A stretch of 64,000 nucleotides of DNA from Putridiphycobacter sp965230195 (lineage in GTDB: Bacteria > Bacteroidota > Bacteroidia > Flavobacteriales_D > Crocinitomicaceae), in assembly GCA_965230195.1 (NCBI GenBank), contig OZ245997.1, positions 1,922,001-1,986,000 on the forward strand. Reading direction: 5' to 3'. A program made the translations under genes and the position numbers. Below the pieces are notes generated by a model. It worked only from the letters and a program-made list of their open reading frames with translations, had not been told where the DNA came from and did no database searches. This document shows, piece by piece, positions 25,533 through 33,849 of the stretch. Numbering within the stretch: position 1 is the stretch's first letter; each line of letters starts with the position of its first letter.

Positions 25533-25562
25533 AAACAAAACCCCGATACTTTAGTATCGGGG
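25533..25562 (-). terminator. Rho-independent terminator of the suf operon
   Basis: CCCCGATAC (25541-25549) pairs with GTATCGGGG (25554-25562), loop TTTA. On the minus strand it is followed by TTTTGTTTTT. It lies 29 bases beyond the sufD stop. Confidence 0.9.
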
Positions 25563-25590
25563 TTTAATATTTTAATAAAATGGATAGGTT

Positions 25591-26838
25591 TTAATCCAGT
25601 GCCCAACCAAAACGGTCCTGAAGGACTTTAGAGACTAATGCACTTAATTTTTCATCATCTACAGCGTCAAATACTTCACCGGCAAAGGCAGATACCAATA
25701 AGGTTCTGGCTTTGTCTTTAGAAAGTCCTCTGGTTTGCAGATAAAACAAGGCATCTTCATCCAATTGTCCGGTTGTGGAGCCATGAGAACATTTTACATC
25801 ATCCGCATAAATTTCCAATTCAGGTTTTGAATTGATTTTAGCATAATCCGACAGTAAAATATTACCATTTTGCTGATAGGCATTAATTTTTTGCGCGTCT
25901 TGTTGTACGATTACCTTACCATTAAATATACCTGTGGATTTATCATCCAATACATATTTATAGTTCTCGTCACTCATACAATTGGAAACCAAATGGTTTA
26001 CAAAAGTATGATTATCCACCAATTGGTTGCCTTTGGTAATGACAGCACCATTCAAATAAGTTTCACAGTTTTGACCTTCCACTTCAATGTTCAGGTTATT
26101 TCTGACAATATCACCTGATAGAGTAATGGTGTTGATCTTAAAAGTTGAATTGGCATCCTGGTCCACATTTTCAGTCATGATTTGCCATCCGGTACCAATT
26201 TGAATTTTATCTAAAGTGATGTTTGCATTTTCAGCCACAGTCACTTCAGTATAATGATTGGCAAATGCTGTTACAGCACCAGGTACAAATGTCGTGATGA
26301 CATTAGCCTTAGCTGATCGTTCAGATTCAATTACCAAACGGGTATTGGTCATCACATTTTCAGTGGTATTGATATAGATGACCTGAACTGGTGTTTCCCA
26401 TACCGTATTTTTCGGTACTGAAACAAATACCGTTTCAGTGGCAAAAGCTGTATTTAAAGTCTGAAATAATTCATTAAAATTCGCTGAAGTTGATTCCAGT
26501 TCGGCAGCCGGTTGAATGAATATATTCACTTTTTCCAGGTCAAATGACGATAAATCTGATCGGAATTGCCCATTCTCAATCACAATAAACTGATCAGATA
26601 CAATGTATTGGCTAATATCCAATGTTGATCGAGCGGAGTCGAGAGCATCAGTAGTAGGCAACAACAAATTGGCATTTGCGATTTTATTTAACCGGGTATA
26701 TTTCCAGTATTCGTCACGCGTAGTAGGGAAGTCCAGATTGTCCAATGCAGCATAAGCTTCAGCCTGAAGTGCATTTTTCGAATCAAATGTAAAATTTGAT
26801 AAGAACTTCGCCAGTTTAGTTTCTGTTAACACGTCCAT
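25591..26838 (-). CDS. sufD: Fe-S cluster assembly protein SufD
   Basis: About 415 residues from MDVLTETKL. It is a scaffold component of the SufBC2D complex that builds Fe-S clusters. The C-terminal SufB/SufD core contains the characteristic KINAYQQNGNILLSDYAKINSKPELEIYADDVKCSHGSTTGQLDEDALFYLQTRGLSKDKARTLL pattern, with the conserved CSHGST and FYLQTRGL segments. Start 26838 leaves an 8-base gap after sufC and fits better than the overlapping ATG at 26862. It is the last gene before the terminator; sufS and sufE do not follow. Confidence 0.93.
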   Translation of the reverse strand: MDVLTETKLAKFLSNFTFDSKNALQAEAYAALDNLDFPTTRDEYWKYTRLNKIANANLLLPTTDALDSARSTLDISQYIVSDQFIVIENGQFRSDLSSFDLEKVNIFIQPAAELESTSANFNELFQTLNTAFATETVFVSVPKNTVWETPVQVIYINTTENVMTNTRLVIESERSAKANVITTFVPGAVTAFANHYTEVTVAENANITLDKIQIGTGWQIMTENVDQDANSTFKINTITLSGDIVRNNLNIEVEGQNCETYLNGAVITKGNQLVDNHTFVNHLVSNCMSDENYKYVLDDKSTGIFNGKVIVQQDAQKINAYQQNGNILLSDYAKINSKPELEIYADDVKCSHGSTTGQLDEDALFYLQTRGLSKDKARTLLVSAFAGEVFDAVDDEKLSALVSKVLQDRFGWALD

Positions 26839-26846
26839 TATTCTGT

Positions 26847-27599
26847 TTATTTGGTTAACCAATCATACCCTTTTTCTTCTAATTCCAATGCGAGGGAAGC
26901 ATCACCGGTTTTCACGATTTTTCCGTCAGCCAGAACGTGTACAAAATCCGGTACAATATAATCCAGTAAACGTTGGTAGTGCGTAATTAAAACCACGGCA
27001 TTGTCTTCACTTTTCAGTTGATTGACACCGCTGGCTACAATTCTCAGGGCATCAATATCCAATCCTGAATCGGTTTCATCCAGTATAGCTAATTTTGGTT
27101 CTAACATGGCCATTTGAAAAATCTCATTTCTTTTCTTTTCACCACCTGAAAACCCTTCATTAACTGATCGTGAAGCCAGTTTGGCATCTAATTCAACAAT
27201 TTTAGATTTTTCACGCACCATTTTCATAAAATCCTTAGCAGAAACAGGTTCTTCTTTTCTGTACTCACGGATTTCATTAATAGCCGTTCTTAAAAAATTA
27301 ACATTAGATACGCCTGGGATTTCAACAGGGTACTGAAACGCTAAAAATAACCCCTCTTTGGCTCTTTCGTCCGGATCTAAATCCATTAAATCGACTCCGT
27401 CAAAATCCATTTCTCCGTCTGTCACCTCATATCCGTCTTTTCCGGATAAAACAGAAGCTAAAGTAGATTTTCCGGCACCATTTGGCCCCATAATCGCATG
27501 TATCTCTCCTGCTTTTACTTCAAGGTTTAATCCCTTTAGTATTTGTTTGTCTTCAACCTCAGCATGCAGGTCTTTGATGTTTAACAACGTTTTGCTCAT
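26847..27599 (-). CDS. sufC: Fe-S assembly ATPase SufC
   Basis: 250 residues. An ABC-type ATPase that powers SufBCD. Walker A is GPNGAGKST (residues about 37-45), the signature is SGGEKKR, and Walker B is LAILDETDSGLD, where the SufC-type D-E-T-D-S-G-L-D is present. It has the family's normal length. It is separated from sufB by about 100 bases that contain short direct repeats. Confidence 0.95.
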   Translation of the reverse strand: MSKTLLNIKDLHAEVEDKQILKGLNLEVKAGEIHAIMGPNGAGKSTLASVLSGKDGYEVTDGEMDFDGVDLMDLDPDERAKEGLFLAFQYPVEIPGVSNVNFLRTAINEIREYRKEEPVSAKDFMKMVREKSKIVELDAKLASRSVNEGFSGGEKKRNEIFQMAMLEPKLAILDETDSGLDIDALRIVASGVNQLKSEDNAVVLITHYQRLLDYIVPDFVHVLADGKIVKTGDASLALELEEKGYDWLTK

Positions 27600-27606
27600 T
27601 TTATGT

Positions 27607-27649
27607 TTAGATAATAGATGTCAGATCTTTAGATGTTAGACAATAGATG
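27607..27649. repeat. Short direct repeats between sufB and sufC
   Basis: TTAGATAATAGATG (27607-27620) recurs as TTAGACAATAGATG (27636-27649), one mismatch, 29 bases apart, with further TTAGATG-like units between. This kind of AT-rich degenerate repeat is common between Bacteroidota genes. Role unknown. Confidence 0.5.
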
Positions 27650-27700
27650 GCTAGATTCTTTGATCTGATATCTGTTTTCATGTTTTAATTAATATTTTGA

Positions 27701-29143
27701 TTATCCCACACTGTTTTCAAGTGAAATGGCCAGTAGTTTTTGGGCTTCAACCGCAAATTCCATTGGCAATTTATTCAGTACTTCTTTGGCATAACCGTTT
27801 ACAATCAGGTTAATGGCTTTTTCTTCCGAAATTCCCCTTTGCTGACAATAAAAAATCTGATCTTCCCCAATTTTTGAAGTTGTGGCTTCGTGTTCCAGTT
27901 TTGCCGTATTATTTTGACATTCGATATACGGGAATGTATGTGCTCCACATTCATCTGTCATCAATAAACTGTCACATTGGGTAAAGTTTCTGGCATTATC
28001 AGCGCCTTTATTAATTTGAATCAATCCCCGGTATGAATTCTGAGATTGACCAGCTGAAATTCCTTTTGAGATCACAGTACTCTTTGTGTTTTTTCCTAAA
28101 TGGATCATTTTCGTACCGGTATCGGCCTGCTGAAAATTATTGGTTACTGCTACTGAATAAAATTCTCCGATTGAATGGTCTCCTTTTAGAATACATGATG
28201 GGTATTTCCAGGTTACTGCTGACCCTGTTTCAACTTGTGTCCATGAGATTTTTGCGTTTTTTTCGCAAATTCCCCTTTTGGTTACAAAATTGTAAACACC
28301 TCCTTTACCGTCTTTATCACCAGGGAACCAGTTTTGTACGGTTGAATATTTTATTTCGGCATCATCAAGAGCAATTAACTCTACTACTGCAGCATGTAAT
28401 TGATTCTCGTCCCTTTGAGGTGCAGTACAGCCTTCAAGATAAGACACATAACTGCCTTCATCCGCTACTAATAAAGTTCTTTCAAATTGTCCTGTCCCCG
28501 CTTCGTTAATTCTGAAGTAGGTTGATAATTCCATAGGACATTTCACGCCTTTTGGAATATAGCAAAATGATCCATCCGAAAATACGGCCGAATTCAATGC
28601 GGCATAAAAATTATCGGTTGAGGGTACCACTGTTCCCAAATACTTTTTAACCAGTTCAGGATGGTCCTTCACTGCTTCACTGAACGAACAAAAGATGATG
28701 TCAAGTTCAGCCAGTTTTTCCTTAAATGAAGTGGCTACGGAAACCGAGTCCATCACAAAATCAACGGCTACTCCGGTCAGCTTTTTTTGCTCTTCCAATG
28801 AGATCCCCAATTTATCCATGGTGGCTTTCATCTCCGGGTCCACATCTTCCCACGATTCATATTGTTTTTTAGGGGCAGCAAAATAGGAAATGTCCTGAAA
28901 TTTTGGTTTCTCATATTTTACATGAGCCCATTCCGGTTCTACCATCTCCTGCCAGATTTTAAAGGCATTCAAACGGTATTCTAATAACCATTCCGGTTCT
29001 TCTTTTTTTGCTGAAATTAAACGGATAATATCTTCATTTAATCCCACCGGGATTTTTTCCGTTTCTATATCAGTTGTGAATCCAAATTCGTACTCCTGAG
29101 ATTTTAAATCCTTTGCTAATTCCTCCTCTGTATAATTCGCCAT
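27701..29143 (-). CDS. sufB: Fe-S cluster assembly protein SufB
   Basis: About 480 residues from MANYTEEELAKDLK. Scaffold subunit of SufBCD. Diagnostic segments: SDGSFCYIPKGVKCPMELSTYFRIN, VSYLEGCTAPQRDENQLHAAVVEL, NFVTKRGICEKNAKISWTQVETGSAVTWKYPSCIL and GAHTFPYIECQNNTAKLEHEATTSKIGEDQIFYCQQRGISEEKAINLIVNGYAKEV. I chose 29143 over an ATG 14 codons upstream, which would lie in the junction with the IscA-type gene. Its stop is about 100 bases before sufC. Confidence 0.95.
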   Translation of the reverse strand: MANYTEEELAKDLKSQEYEFGFTTDIETEKIPVGLNEDIIRLISAKKEEPEWLLEYRLNAFKIWQEMVEPEWAHVKYEKPKFQDISYFAAPKKQYESWEDVDPEMKATMDKLGISLEEQKKLTGVAVDFVMDSVSVATSFKEKLAELDIIFCSFSEAVKDHPELVKKYLGTVVPSTDNFYAALNSAVFSDGSFCYIPKGVKCPMELSTYFRINEAGTGQFERTLLVADEGSYVSYLEGCTAPQRDENQLHAAVVELIALDDAEIKYSTVQNWFPGDKDGKGGVYNFVTKRGICEKNAKISWTQVETGSAVTWKYPSCILKGDHSIGEFYSVAVTNNFQQADTGTKMIHLGKNTKSTVISKGISAGQSQNSYRGLIQINKGADNARNFTQCDSLLMTDECGAHTFPYIECQNNTAKLEHEATTSKIGEDQIFYCQQRGISEEKAINLIVNGYAKEVLNKLPMEFAVEAQKLLAISLENSVG

Positions 29144-29160
29144 TCTGTTTAGTCTGAAAT

Positions 29161-29484
29161 TTATAATGAAAAGCTTTCGCCACATCCACAGGTTCTGCCG
29201 GCGTTAGGGTTGTTGAATACAAATCCTTTTCCGTTCAGTCCACCTGAAAAATCTAATGTTGTACCTGCCAGATATAACACGCTTTTTTTGTCAACGACTA
29301 TTTTAATGCCGTTATCCTCAAATTCCTTATCATTATCATTAATTGTATTGTCAAATTCAAGTTTGTACATTAATCCTGAACAACCACCACCTTCAACACC
29401 AACTCTGATGAACGAATTGTCCTTCCCTTCCTCGGCCATTAATGTAATGGCTTTCTGTTTGGCTTCTTCTGTTACTTTAATCAT
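29161..29484 (-). CDS. sufA: A-type iron-sulfur carrier protein (SufA/IscA/HesB family)
   Basis: 107 residues. Three conserved cysteines: VEGGGCSGLMYKLEF (Cys35), and the C-terminal TCGCGESFSL (CxC). These hold an Fe or [2Fe-2S] cluster that is handed to client proteins. It heads the suf operon, 17 bases upstream of the sufB start. SufA and ErpA/IscA cannot be separated by sequence alone, so the symbol rests on context. Confidence 0.88.
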   Translation of the reverse strand: MIKVTEEAKQKAITLMAEEGKDNSFIRVGVEGGGCSGLMYKLEFDNTINDNDKEFEDNGIKIVVDKKSVLYLAGTTLDFSGGLNGKGFVFNNPNAGRTCGCGESFSL

Positions 29485-29513
29485 TTTTAATACTGATTTT
29501 TGCTAGTTATTTG

Positions 29514-29521
29514 CAAAATTA
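29514..29521 (-). promoter_or_regulatory. Candidate -7 box of the suf operon
   Basis: TAATTTTG on the minus strand matches TAnnTTTG, 30 bases before the sufA start. The -33 box is not clear. No obvious IscR/Fur-like operator was recognised next to it. Confidence 0.4.
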
Positions 29522-29603
29522 CTCAATCATAACCGTTATATCGAGAAAAAAGGGGTGAATTAGTTAGGGTGAAAAATTAAACTTGAGTTATATGTTTGAA
29601 GAT

Positions 29604-29624
29604 CAGATCATTAGATCTGTTTTT
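29604..29624 (+). terminator. Possible small plus-strand terminator in the suf/sdh divergent region
   Basis: CAGATC-ATTA-GATCTG is followed by TTTTTCT. It has a short 6-bp stem. No plus-strand gene lies upstream, so if real it would end a small transcript or a readthrough. Confidence 0.25.
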
Positions 29625-29679
29625 CTATTTAAAATGAGTCTAAATAGTAAATGTTAATTTTACTTAATATGGCAATTAA

Positions 29680-29709
29680 TTTGCCAATAACTAATTTGGT
29701 TTACCTTTG
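29680..29709 (+). promoter_or_regulatory. Promoter of the sdhCAB operon
   Basis: TTTG at 29680-29683 and TACCTTTG at 29702-29709, with an 18-base spacer: both boxes match the Bacteroidota housekeeping sigma consensus. It ends 29 bases before the sdhC start. Confidence 0.8.
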
Positions 29710-29738
29710 TATGATCAATCTAAAAACAAGAAATTTCT

Positions 29739-30410
29739 ATGAAATCATCTATTGGAAGAAAAATCCTGATGGCCCTGTCCGGTTTTTTCTTATTGCTTTT
29801 TTTAGCGCAACACTTCACAATCAATTTCATATCGGTTGTTAGTGAGGAAGGATTTAACAGTGCTTCTCATTTTATGGGAACAAATCCTATTGTTCAGTTT
29901 GTGTTTCAGCCTATTCTGGCATTTGCAGTTGTTTTTCACCTGGCAATGGGAATGGTTTTAGAATCACAAAACAGAAGAGCAAGAGGTGTAAAATATGCCA
30001 TGAATAAACCAGGGGAAAATGCCTCGTGGGTATCAAGAAATATGATTTACACGGGATTAACCGTATTAGCGTTTTTAGGATTACATTTCTATGATTTCTG
30101 GATTCCTGAATTAGTAGTTAAATATGTTGATGGTGATATGAGTGGACAACTAACTGAAGGCGGTTTCAGATATTATGAAGAATTGGTTCATAAATTCAAG
30201 GATCCTATCAGAGTTGGTTTGTATTGCTTGTCGTTTGTGTTTCTAGCACTGCATTTATTACATGGTTTCCAATCAGCATTTCAATCGGTTGGATTTAACC
30301 ATAACAAGTATACACCAATTATTAAGAAATTAAGTAACATTTATGCAGTTGTAATCCCTTTAGGATTCATTTTTATTGCATTGTTTCACCATTTATTTTC
30401 CCACCACTAA
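29739..30410 (+). CDS. sdhC: Succinate dehydrogenase / fumarate reductase cytochrome b subunit
   Basis: 223 residues with five membrane helices. It starts SSIGRKILMALSGFFLLLFLAQHFTINF and ends with LHLLHGFQSAFQSVGFNHNKYTPII...VVIPLGFIFIALFHHLF. This is the Bacteroidota-type b558 subunit (di-heme, single-gene anchor, no sdhD). Histidines at QHF, FHLAMG, LHFYDFW, ALHLLHG are the likely heme ligands. The ATG at 29739 opens exactly at the first conserved lysine-rich segment. First gene of the operon. Confidence 0.93.
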   Translation: MKSSIGRKILMALSGFFLLLFLAQHFTINFISVVSEEGFNSASHFMGTNPIVQFVFQPILAFAVVFHLAMGMVLESQNRRARGVKYAMNKPGENASWVSRNMIYTGLTVLAFLGLHFYDFWIPELVVKYVDGDMSGQLTEGGFRYYEELVHKFKDPIRVGLYCLSFVFLALHLLHGFQSAFQSVGFNHNKYTPIIKKLSNIYAVVIPLGFIFIALFHHLFSHH

Positions 30411-30423
30411 ATATTAATCAGAT

Positions 30424-32439
30424 ATGTCAGTATTAGATTCAAAAGTACCAGAAGGTCCAATTAAGGATAAGTGGACTAACCATAAAAACAAGATTAATTT
30501 AGTAAACCCTGCCAATAAGAGATTGATTGATGTTATTGTTGTTGGTACCGGATTAGCCGGAGGTTCAGCAGCAGCATCATTGGCCGAAATGGGATATAAT
30601 GTAAAAGCATTTGCTTTTCAGGATTCACCTAGAAGAGCGCATTCAATTGCAGCTCAGGGGGGAATTAATGCCGCTAAAAACTATCAAAATGACGGAGATT
30701 CCACTTACAGATTATTTTATGATACTGTAAAAGGAGGTGATTACAGAGGGAGAGAAGCTAACGTATATCGCCTGGCAGAAGTTTCTGCTAATATTATTGA
30801 CCAGTGCGTGGCACAAGGTGTACCATTTGCAAGAGATTATGGTGGATTATTAGATAACCGTTCATTTGGTGGAGTATTGGTGTCAAGAACCTTTTATGCC
30901 AAAGGACAAACCGGACAACAATTATTATTAGGGGCATATTCAGCCATGAACCGTCAGATCGGTAAAGGTAAAATCCAAATGTATAACCGTCACGAAATGC
31001 TTGAACTAGTAGTAGTTGATGGTAAAGCCAGAGGAATTATTGCAAGGGATCTGATTACAGGAAAGCTGGAAAGACATTCTGCTCATGCTGTGATTATAGC
31101 TTCAGGGGGATATGGAAACGTGTTCTTCCTATCTACAAATGCTATGGGATCAAATGGTACTGCAGCCTGGAGAATTCATAAAAAAGGAGCATTCTTTGCA
31201 AACCCTTGTTATACACAAATTCACCCAACTTGTATTCCACGTTCAGGAGAATATCAGTCTAAACTGACATTGATGTCTGAGTCGTTAAGGAATGATGGTA
31301 GAATTTGGGTGCCAAAAAATAAAGAGGACGTTGAAAAAATCAGGTCAGGAGCAATTCGACCGAGAGATTTGGCAGAAGATCAAAGGGATTATTATTTGGA
31401 AAGACGTTATCCTGCTTTTGGTAACCTTGTACCACGTGATGTAGCCTCAAGAGCTGCTAAAGAGAGATGTGATGCCGGTTTTGGTGTAAACGCAACCGGT
31501 GAGGCTGTATTTCTGGATTTTGCTTCGGCAATTCAAAGATATGGTACTGAGAAAGCACACGTTTTAGGAATTCATAATCCTTCAAAAGAAAAAATTACAG
31601 AATTAGGTAAAGGTGTAATTGAAGATAAGTATGGAAACTTATTCCAGATGTATCAAAAAATTACCGCGGATAACCCATATGAAACACCAATGCAAATTTA
31701 TCCTGCAGTACATTACACTATGGGTGGTATTTGGGTAGATTATAACCTGATGACAACTATTCCGGGATGTTACGCAGCCGGTGAAGCGAATTTCTCTGAC
31801 CACGGTGCAAACAGACTGGGAGCTTCAGCCTTAATGCAGGGATTGGCTGATGGTTATTTTGTATTGCCATATACAGTTGGTGATTATCTTGCTGACGAGA
31901 TTAGAACAGGACCAATTTCAACGGATTTACCTGAATTTGAAGCGGCAGAAAAAGAGGTTTCAGATCGTCTGTCGAAACTCATGAATATCAAAGGATCAAA
32001 ATCAGTTGATCATTTCCATAAAGAATTAGGAAAAGTGATGTGGAACAATGTAGGGATGGCGAGAAATGAAGCCGGTTTAAAAGAGGCCATTACTAAAATA
32101 AGAGCGATTCGGGATGAATTCTGGAAAGATGTTAGAATTCCCGGAGGCTTGAATGAGTTTAACCCTGAATTGGAAAAAGCAGCGAGAGTGGCGGACTTCC
32201 TTGAGTTAGGAGAGTTATTTGCTGTTGATGCTTTACACCGAAACGAATCTTGCGGTGGACACTTCAGAGAAGAGTCAGTTGAGCAGGATGGTGAGCAAAA
32301 AGGAGAAGCAAAAAGAGATGATGTCAACTTTAAATATGTGGCAGCCTGGGAGTGGACAGGAGATCCGGGGCAGGCTAAACTGCATAAAGAAGAATTGGAA
32401 TTTAAAGATATCGAGTTAAAACAAAGATCATATAAATAA
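30424..32439 (+). CDS. sdhA: Succinate dehydrogenase flavoprotein subunit
   Basis: 671 residues. FAD-binding GTGLAGGSAAASLAEMG near residue 41, then RRAHSIAAQGGINAAKN with the histidine that carries covalent FAD. It also has a substrate/FAD segment NPCYTQIHPTCIP and SDHGANRLGASALMQGLADGYF, and C-terminal RNESCGGHFREES. It oxidises succinate to fumarate. It is 13 bases downstream of sdhC. Length is normal for the long Bacteroidota form. Confidence 0.97.
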   Translation: MSVLDSKVPEGPIKDKWTNHKNKINLVNPANKRLIDVIVVGTGLAGGSAAASLAEMGYNVKAFAFQDSPRRAHSIAAQGGINAAKNYQNDGDSTYRLFYDTVKGGDYRGREANVYRLAEVSANIIDQCVAQGVPFARDYGGLLDNRSFGGVLVSRTFYAKGQTGQQLLLGAYSAMNRQIGKGKIQMYNRHEMLELVVVDGKARGIIARDLITGKLERHSAHAVIIASGGYGNVFFLSTNAMGSNGTAAWRIHKKGAFFANPCYTQIHPTCIPRSGEYQSKLTLMSESLRNDGRIWVPKNKEDVEKIRSGAIRPRDLAEDQRDYYLERRYPAFGNLVPRDVASRAAKERCDAGFGVNATGEAVFLDFASAIQRYGTEKAHVLGIHNPSKEKITELGKGVIEDKYGNLFQMYQKITADNPYETPMQIYPAVHYTMGGIWVDYNLMTTIPGCYAAGEANFSDHGANRLGASALMQGLADGYFVLPYTVGDYLADEIRTGPISTDLPEFEAAEKEVSDRLSKLMNIKGSKSVDHFHKELGKVMWNNVGMARNEAGLKEAITKIRAIRDEFWKDVRIPGGLNEFNPELEKAARVADFLELGELFAVDALHRNESCGGHFREESVEQDGEQKGEAKRDDVNFKYVAAWEWTGDPGQAKLHKEELEFKDIELKQRSYK

Positions 32440-32446
32440 TAAGAGT

Positions 32447-33214
32447 ATGTCAGAAAAAGGAATGAATTTAACATTAAAGATTTGGCGACAAAAAGATGCT
32501 AAATCGAAAGGTAAAATGGAAACCTATCAATTGGCTGATATTTCTGAGCATATGTCTTTTTTAGAAATGTTAGATGTATTAAATGAACAATTGATTAATA
32601 ACGGTGACGAACCGGTTGCATTTGATCACGATTGCAGGGAAGGGATTTGTGGAATGTGTTCATTATACATTAATGGTGAAGCACACGGACCGGACAGAGG
32701 CGTAACCACTTGTCAGTTGCACATGAGAATGTTTAATGACGGTGATACCATTTATATTGAACCGTTTCGTTCAAAAGCGTTTCCAGTCATCAAGGATTTG
32801 GTGGTTGACAGAAGTTCTTTTGACAGAATACAACATGCCGGTGGTTTCGTATCAGTGAATACATCAGGAAACACACAGGACGCTAATGCACTGCCTATTC
32901 CAAAACTGGATGCAGACAAGGCATTTGACGCAGCAACCTGTATCGGTTGTGGTGCTTGTGTAGCCACCTGTAAAAATGCATCAGCCATGCTGTTTGTTTC
33001 AGCCAAAGTATCTCAATTCGCTTTATTACCGCAAGGTAAAGTAGAAGCTAAAGACAGGGTATTAAATATGGTGAATCAAATGGATTTGGAAGGCTTTGGA
33101 AATTGTACCAATACAGGTGCATGTGAAGTGGAATGTCCGAAAGGCATTTCCCTTGAGAACATTGCCCGAATGAACAGAGAATATTTCAGCGCTTCAATTA
33201 AGTCTGAAAAATAG
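32447..33214 (+). CDS. sdhB: Succinate dehydrogenase iron-sulfur subunit
   Basis: 255 residues. The [2Fe-2S] ligands are in CREGICGMCSLYINGEAHGPDRGVTTC, and the [4Fe-4S]/[3Fe-4S] part has CIGCGACVATCKN and CTNTGACEVECPKGI. All three clusters are therefore present. It is 7 bases after sdhA and is the last gene of the operon, followed by a terminator. Confidence 0.96.
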   Translation: MSEKGMNLTLKIWRQKDAKSKGKMETYQLADISEHMSFLEMLDVLNEQLINNGDEPVAFDHDCREGICGMCSLYINGEAHGPDRGVTTCQLHMRMFNDGDTIYIEPFRSKAFPVIKDLVVDRSSFDRIQHAGGFVSVNTSGNTQDANALPIPKLDADKAFDAATCIGCGACVATCKNASAMLFVSAKVSQFALLPQGKVEAKDRVLNMVNQMDLEGFGNCTNTGACEVECPKGISLENIARMNREYFSASIKSEK

Positions 33215-33240
33215 ATAAGAAATTTATTTATCAATTTATA

Positions 33241-33277
33241 AAAATCCCCTTTGGTTGTTTAAACTGAAGGGGATTTT
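33241..33277. terminator. Bidirectional terminator between sdhB and a convergent gene
   Basis: AAAATCCCCTT (33241-33251) and AAGGGGATTTT (33267-33277) pair over 11 bases, with A-run on one side and T-run on the other, so it can end transcripts from both sides. Confidence 0.85.
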
Positions 33278-33289
33278 AATTTTAGGCTT

Positions 33290-33700
33290 TTATTTATTAT
33301 TGTGGCTGGCATGAAATGCCTTTAATGTTTCAGTAATCCTTTGGTATTCTTTTTTGACTTGCTGAACCCCGATTACACCACCTACATAACCTTTGGCTAA
33401 TTTGGTAAACACCAGGCCGGTTTTATCCTCGTGTTTGGCTATTGTTACCTGCCATTCAAAACGCTTTACAAAAGCACCGAACAATACTCTTAAAACTTTA
33501 CTTCCTTTTCCGTATACACCATTAACAGGTGTTCCTGATTCAAGTTTATACTTTGACTTACTCAAATACTCCTTTACCTTTACGCCCAATTCATCAGGTC
33601 CCATTGATTTGAACAGGTAAGTGGCTTTATCTTTAGTTATTCTGACCAATTCATCTTTCTCATTAAATAACTTAGGGTCGTCTAAAACTTCTTGCTCCAT
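33290..33700 (-). CDS. Hypothetical cytoplasmic protein
   Basis: 136 residues, no signal peptide. It has alternating beta and helical stretches: LVRITKDKATYLFKSMG, KVLRVLFGAFVKRFEWQVTIAKHEDKTGLVF, and a glycine-rich KGYVGGVIGVQQVKKEY. The charged helices at the end are probably a coiled tail. I do not recognise a family. It is convergent with sdhB and alone between the terminator and the response regulator promoter. Confidence 0.5.
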   Translation of the reverse strand: MEQEVLDDPKLFNEKDELVRITKDKATYLFKSMGPDELGVKVKEYLSKSKYKLESGTPVNGVYGKGSKVLRVLFGAFVKRFEWQVTIAKHEDKTGLVFTKLAKGYVGGVIGVQQVKKEYQRITETLKAFHASHNNK

Positions 33701-33796
33701 ATGCTTTTAAATTAAATTTTGTGGTTAATGGGAAAGATAGTTAATTATGATAAAAAATTGCCGAAAAACGCATGGAAAACAATCATTCACAAAGTA

Positions 33797-33830
33797 TTTG
33801 GCAACAAATTCCATTTAATAACTATATTTG
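33797..33830 (+). promoter_or_regulatory. Candidate promoter of the response regulator gene
   Basis: TTTG (33797-33800) and TATATTTG (33823-33830). The -7 box is exact, but the 22-base spacer is longer than the usual 18-20. The start codon is 20 bases beyond. Confidence 0.45.
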
Positions 33831-33849
33831 GTAGTAAACAATTTGGAGA

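Noticed and set aside
25332..25538. A 68-residue minus-strand open frame upstream of the hypothetical lipoprotein
   Set aside because: It runs through the REP, hairpin and palindrome cluster, has no family likeness, and is best explained as chance coding in repeats.
28033..28509. A 158-residue plus-strand open frame opposite sufB
   Set aside because: It lies wholly inside sufB on the other strand and its translation looks like an antisense shadow.
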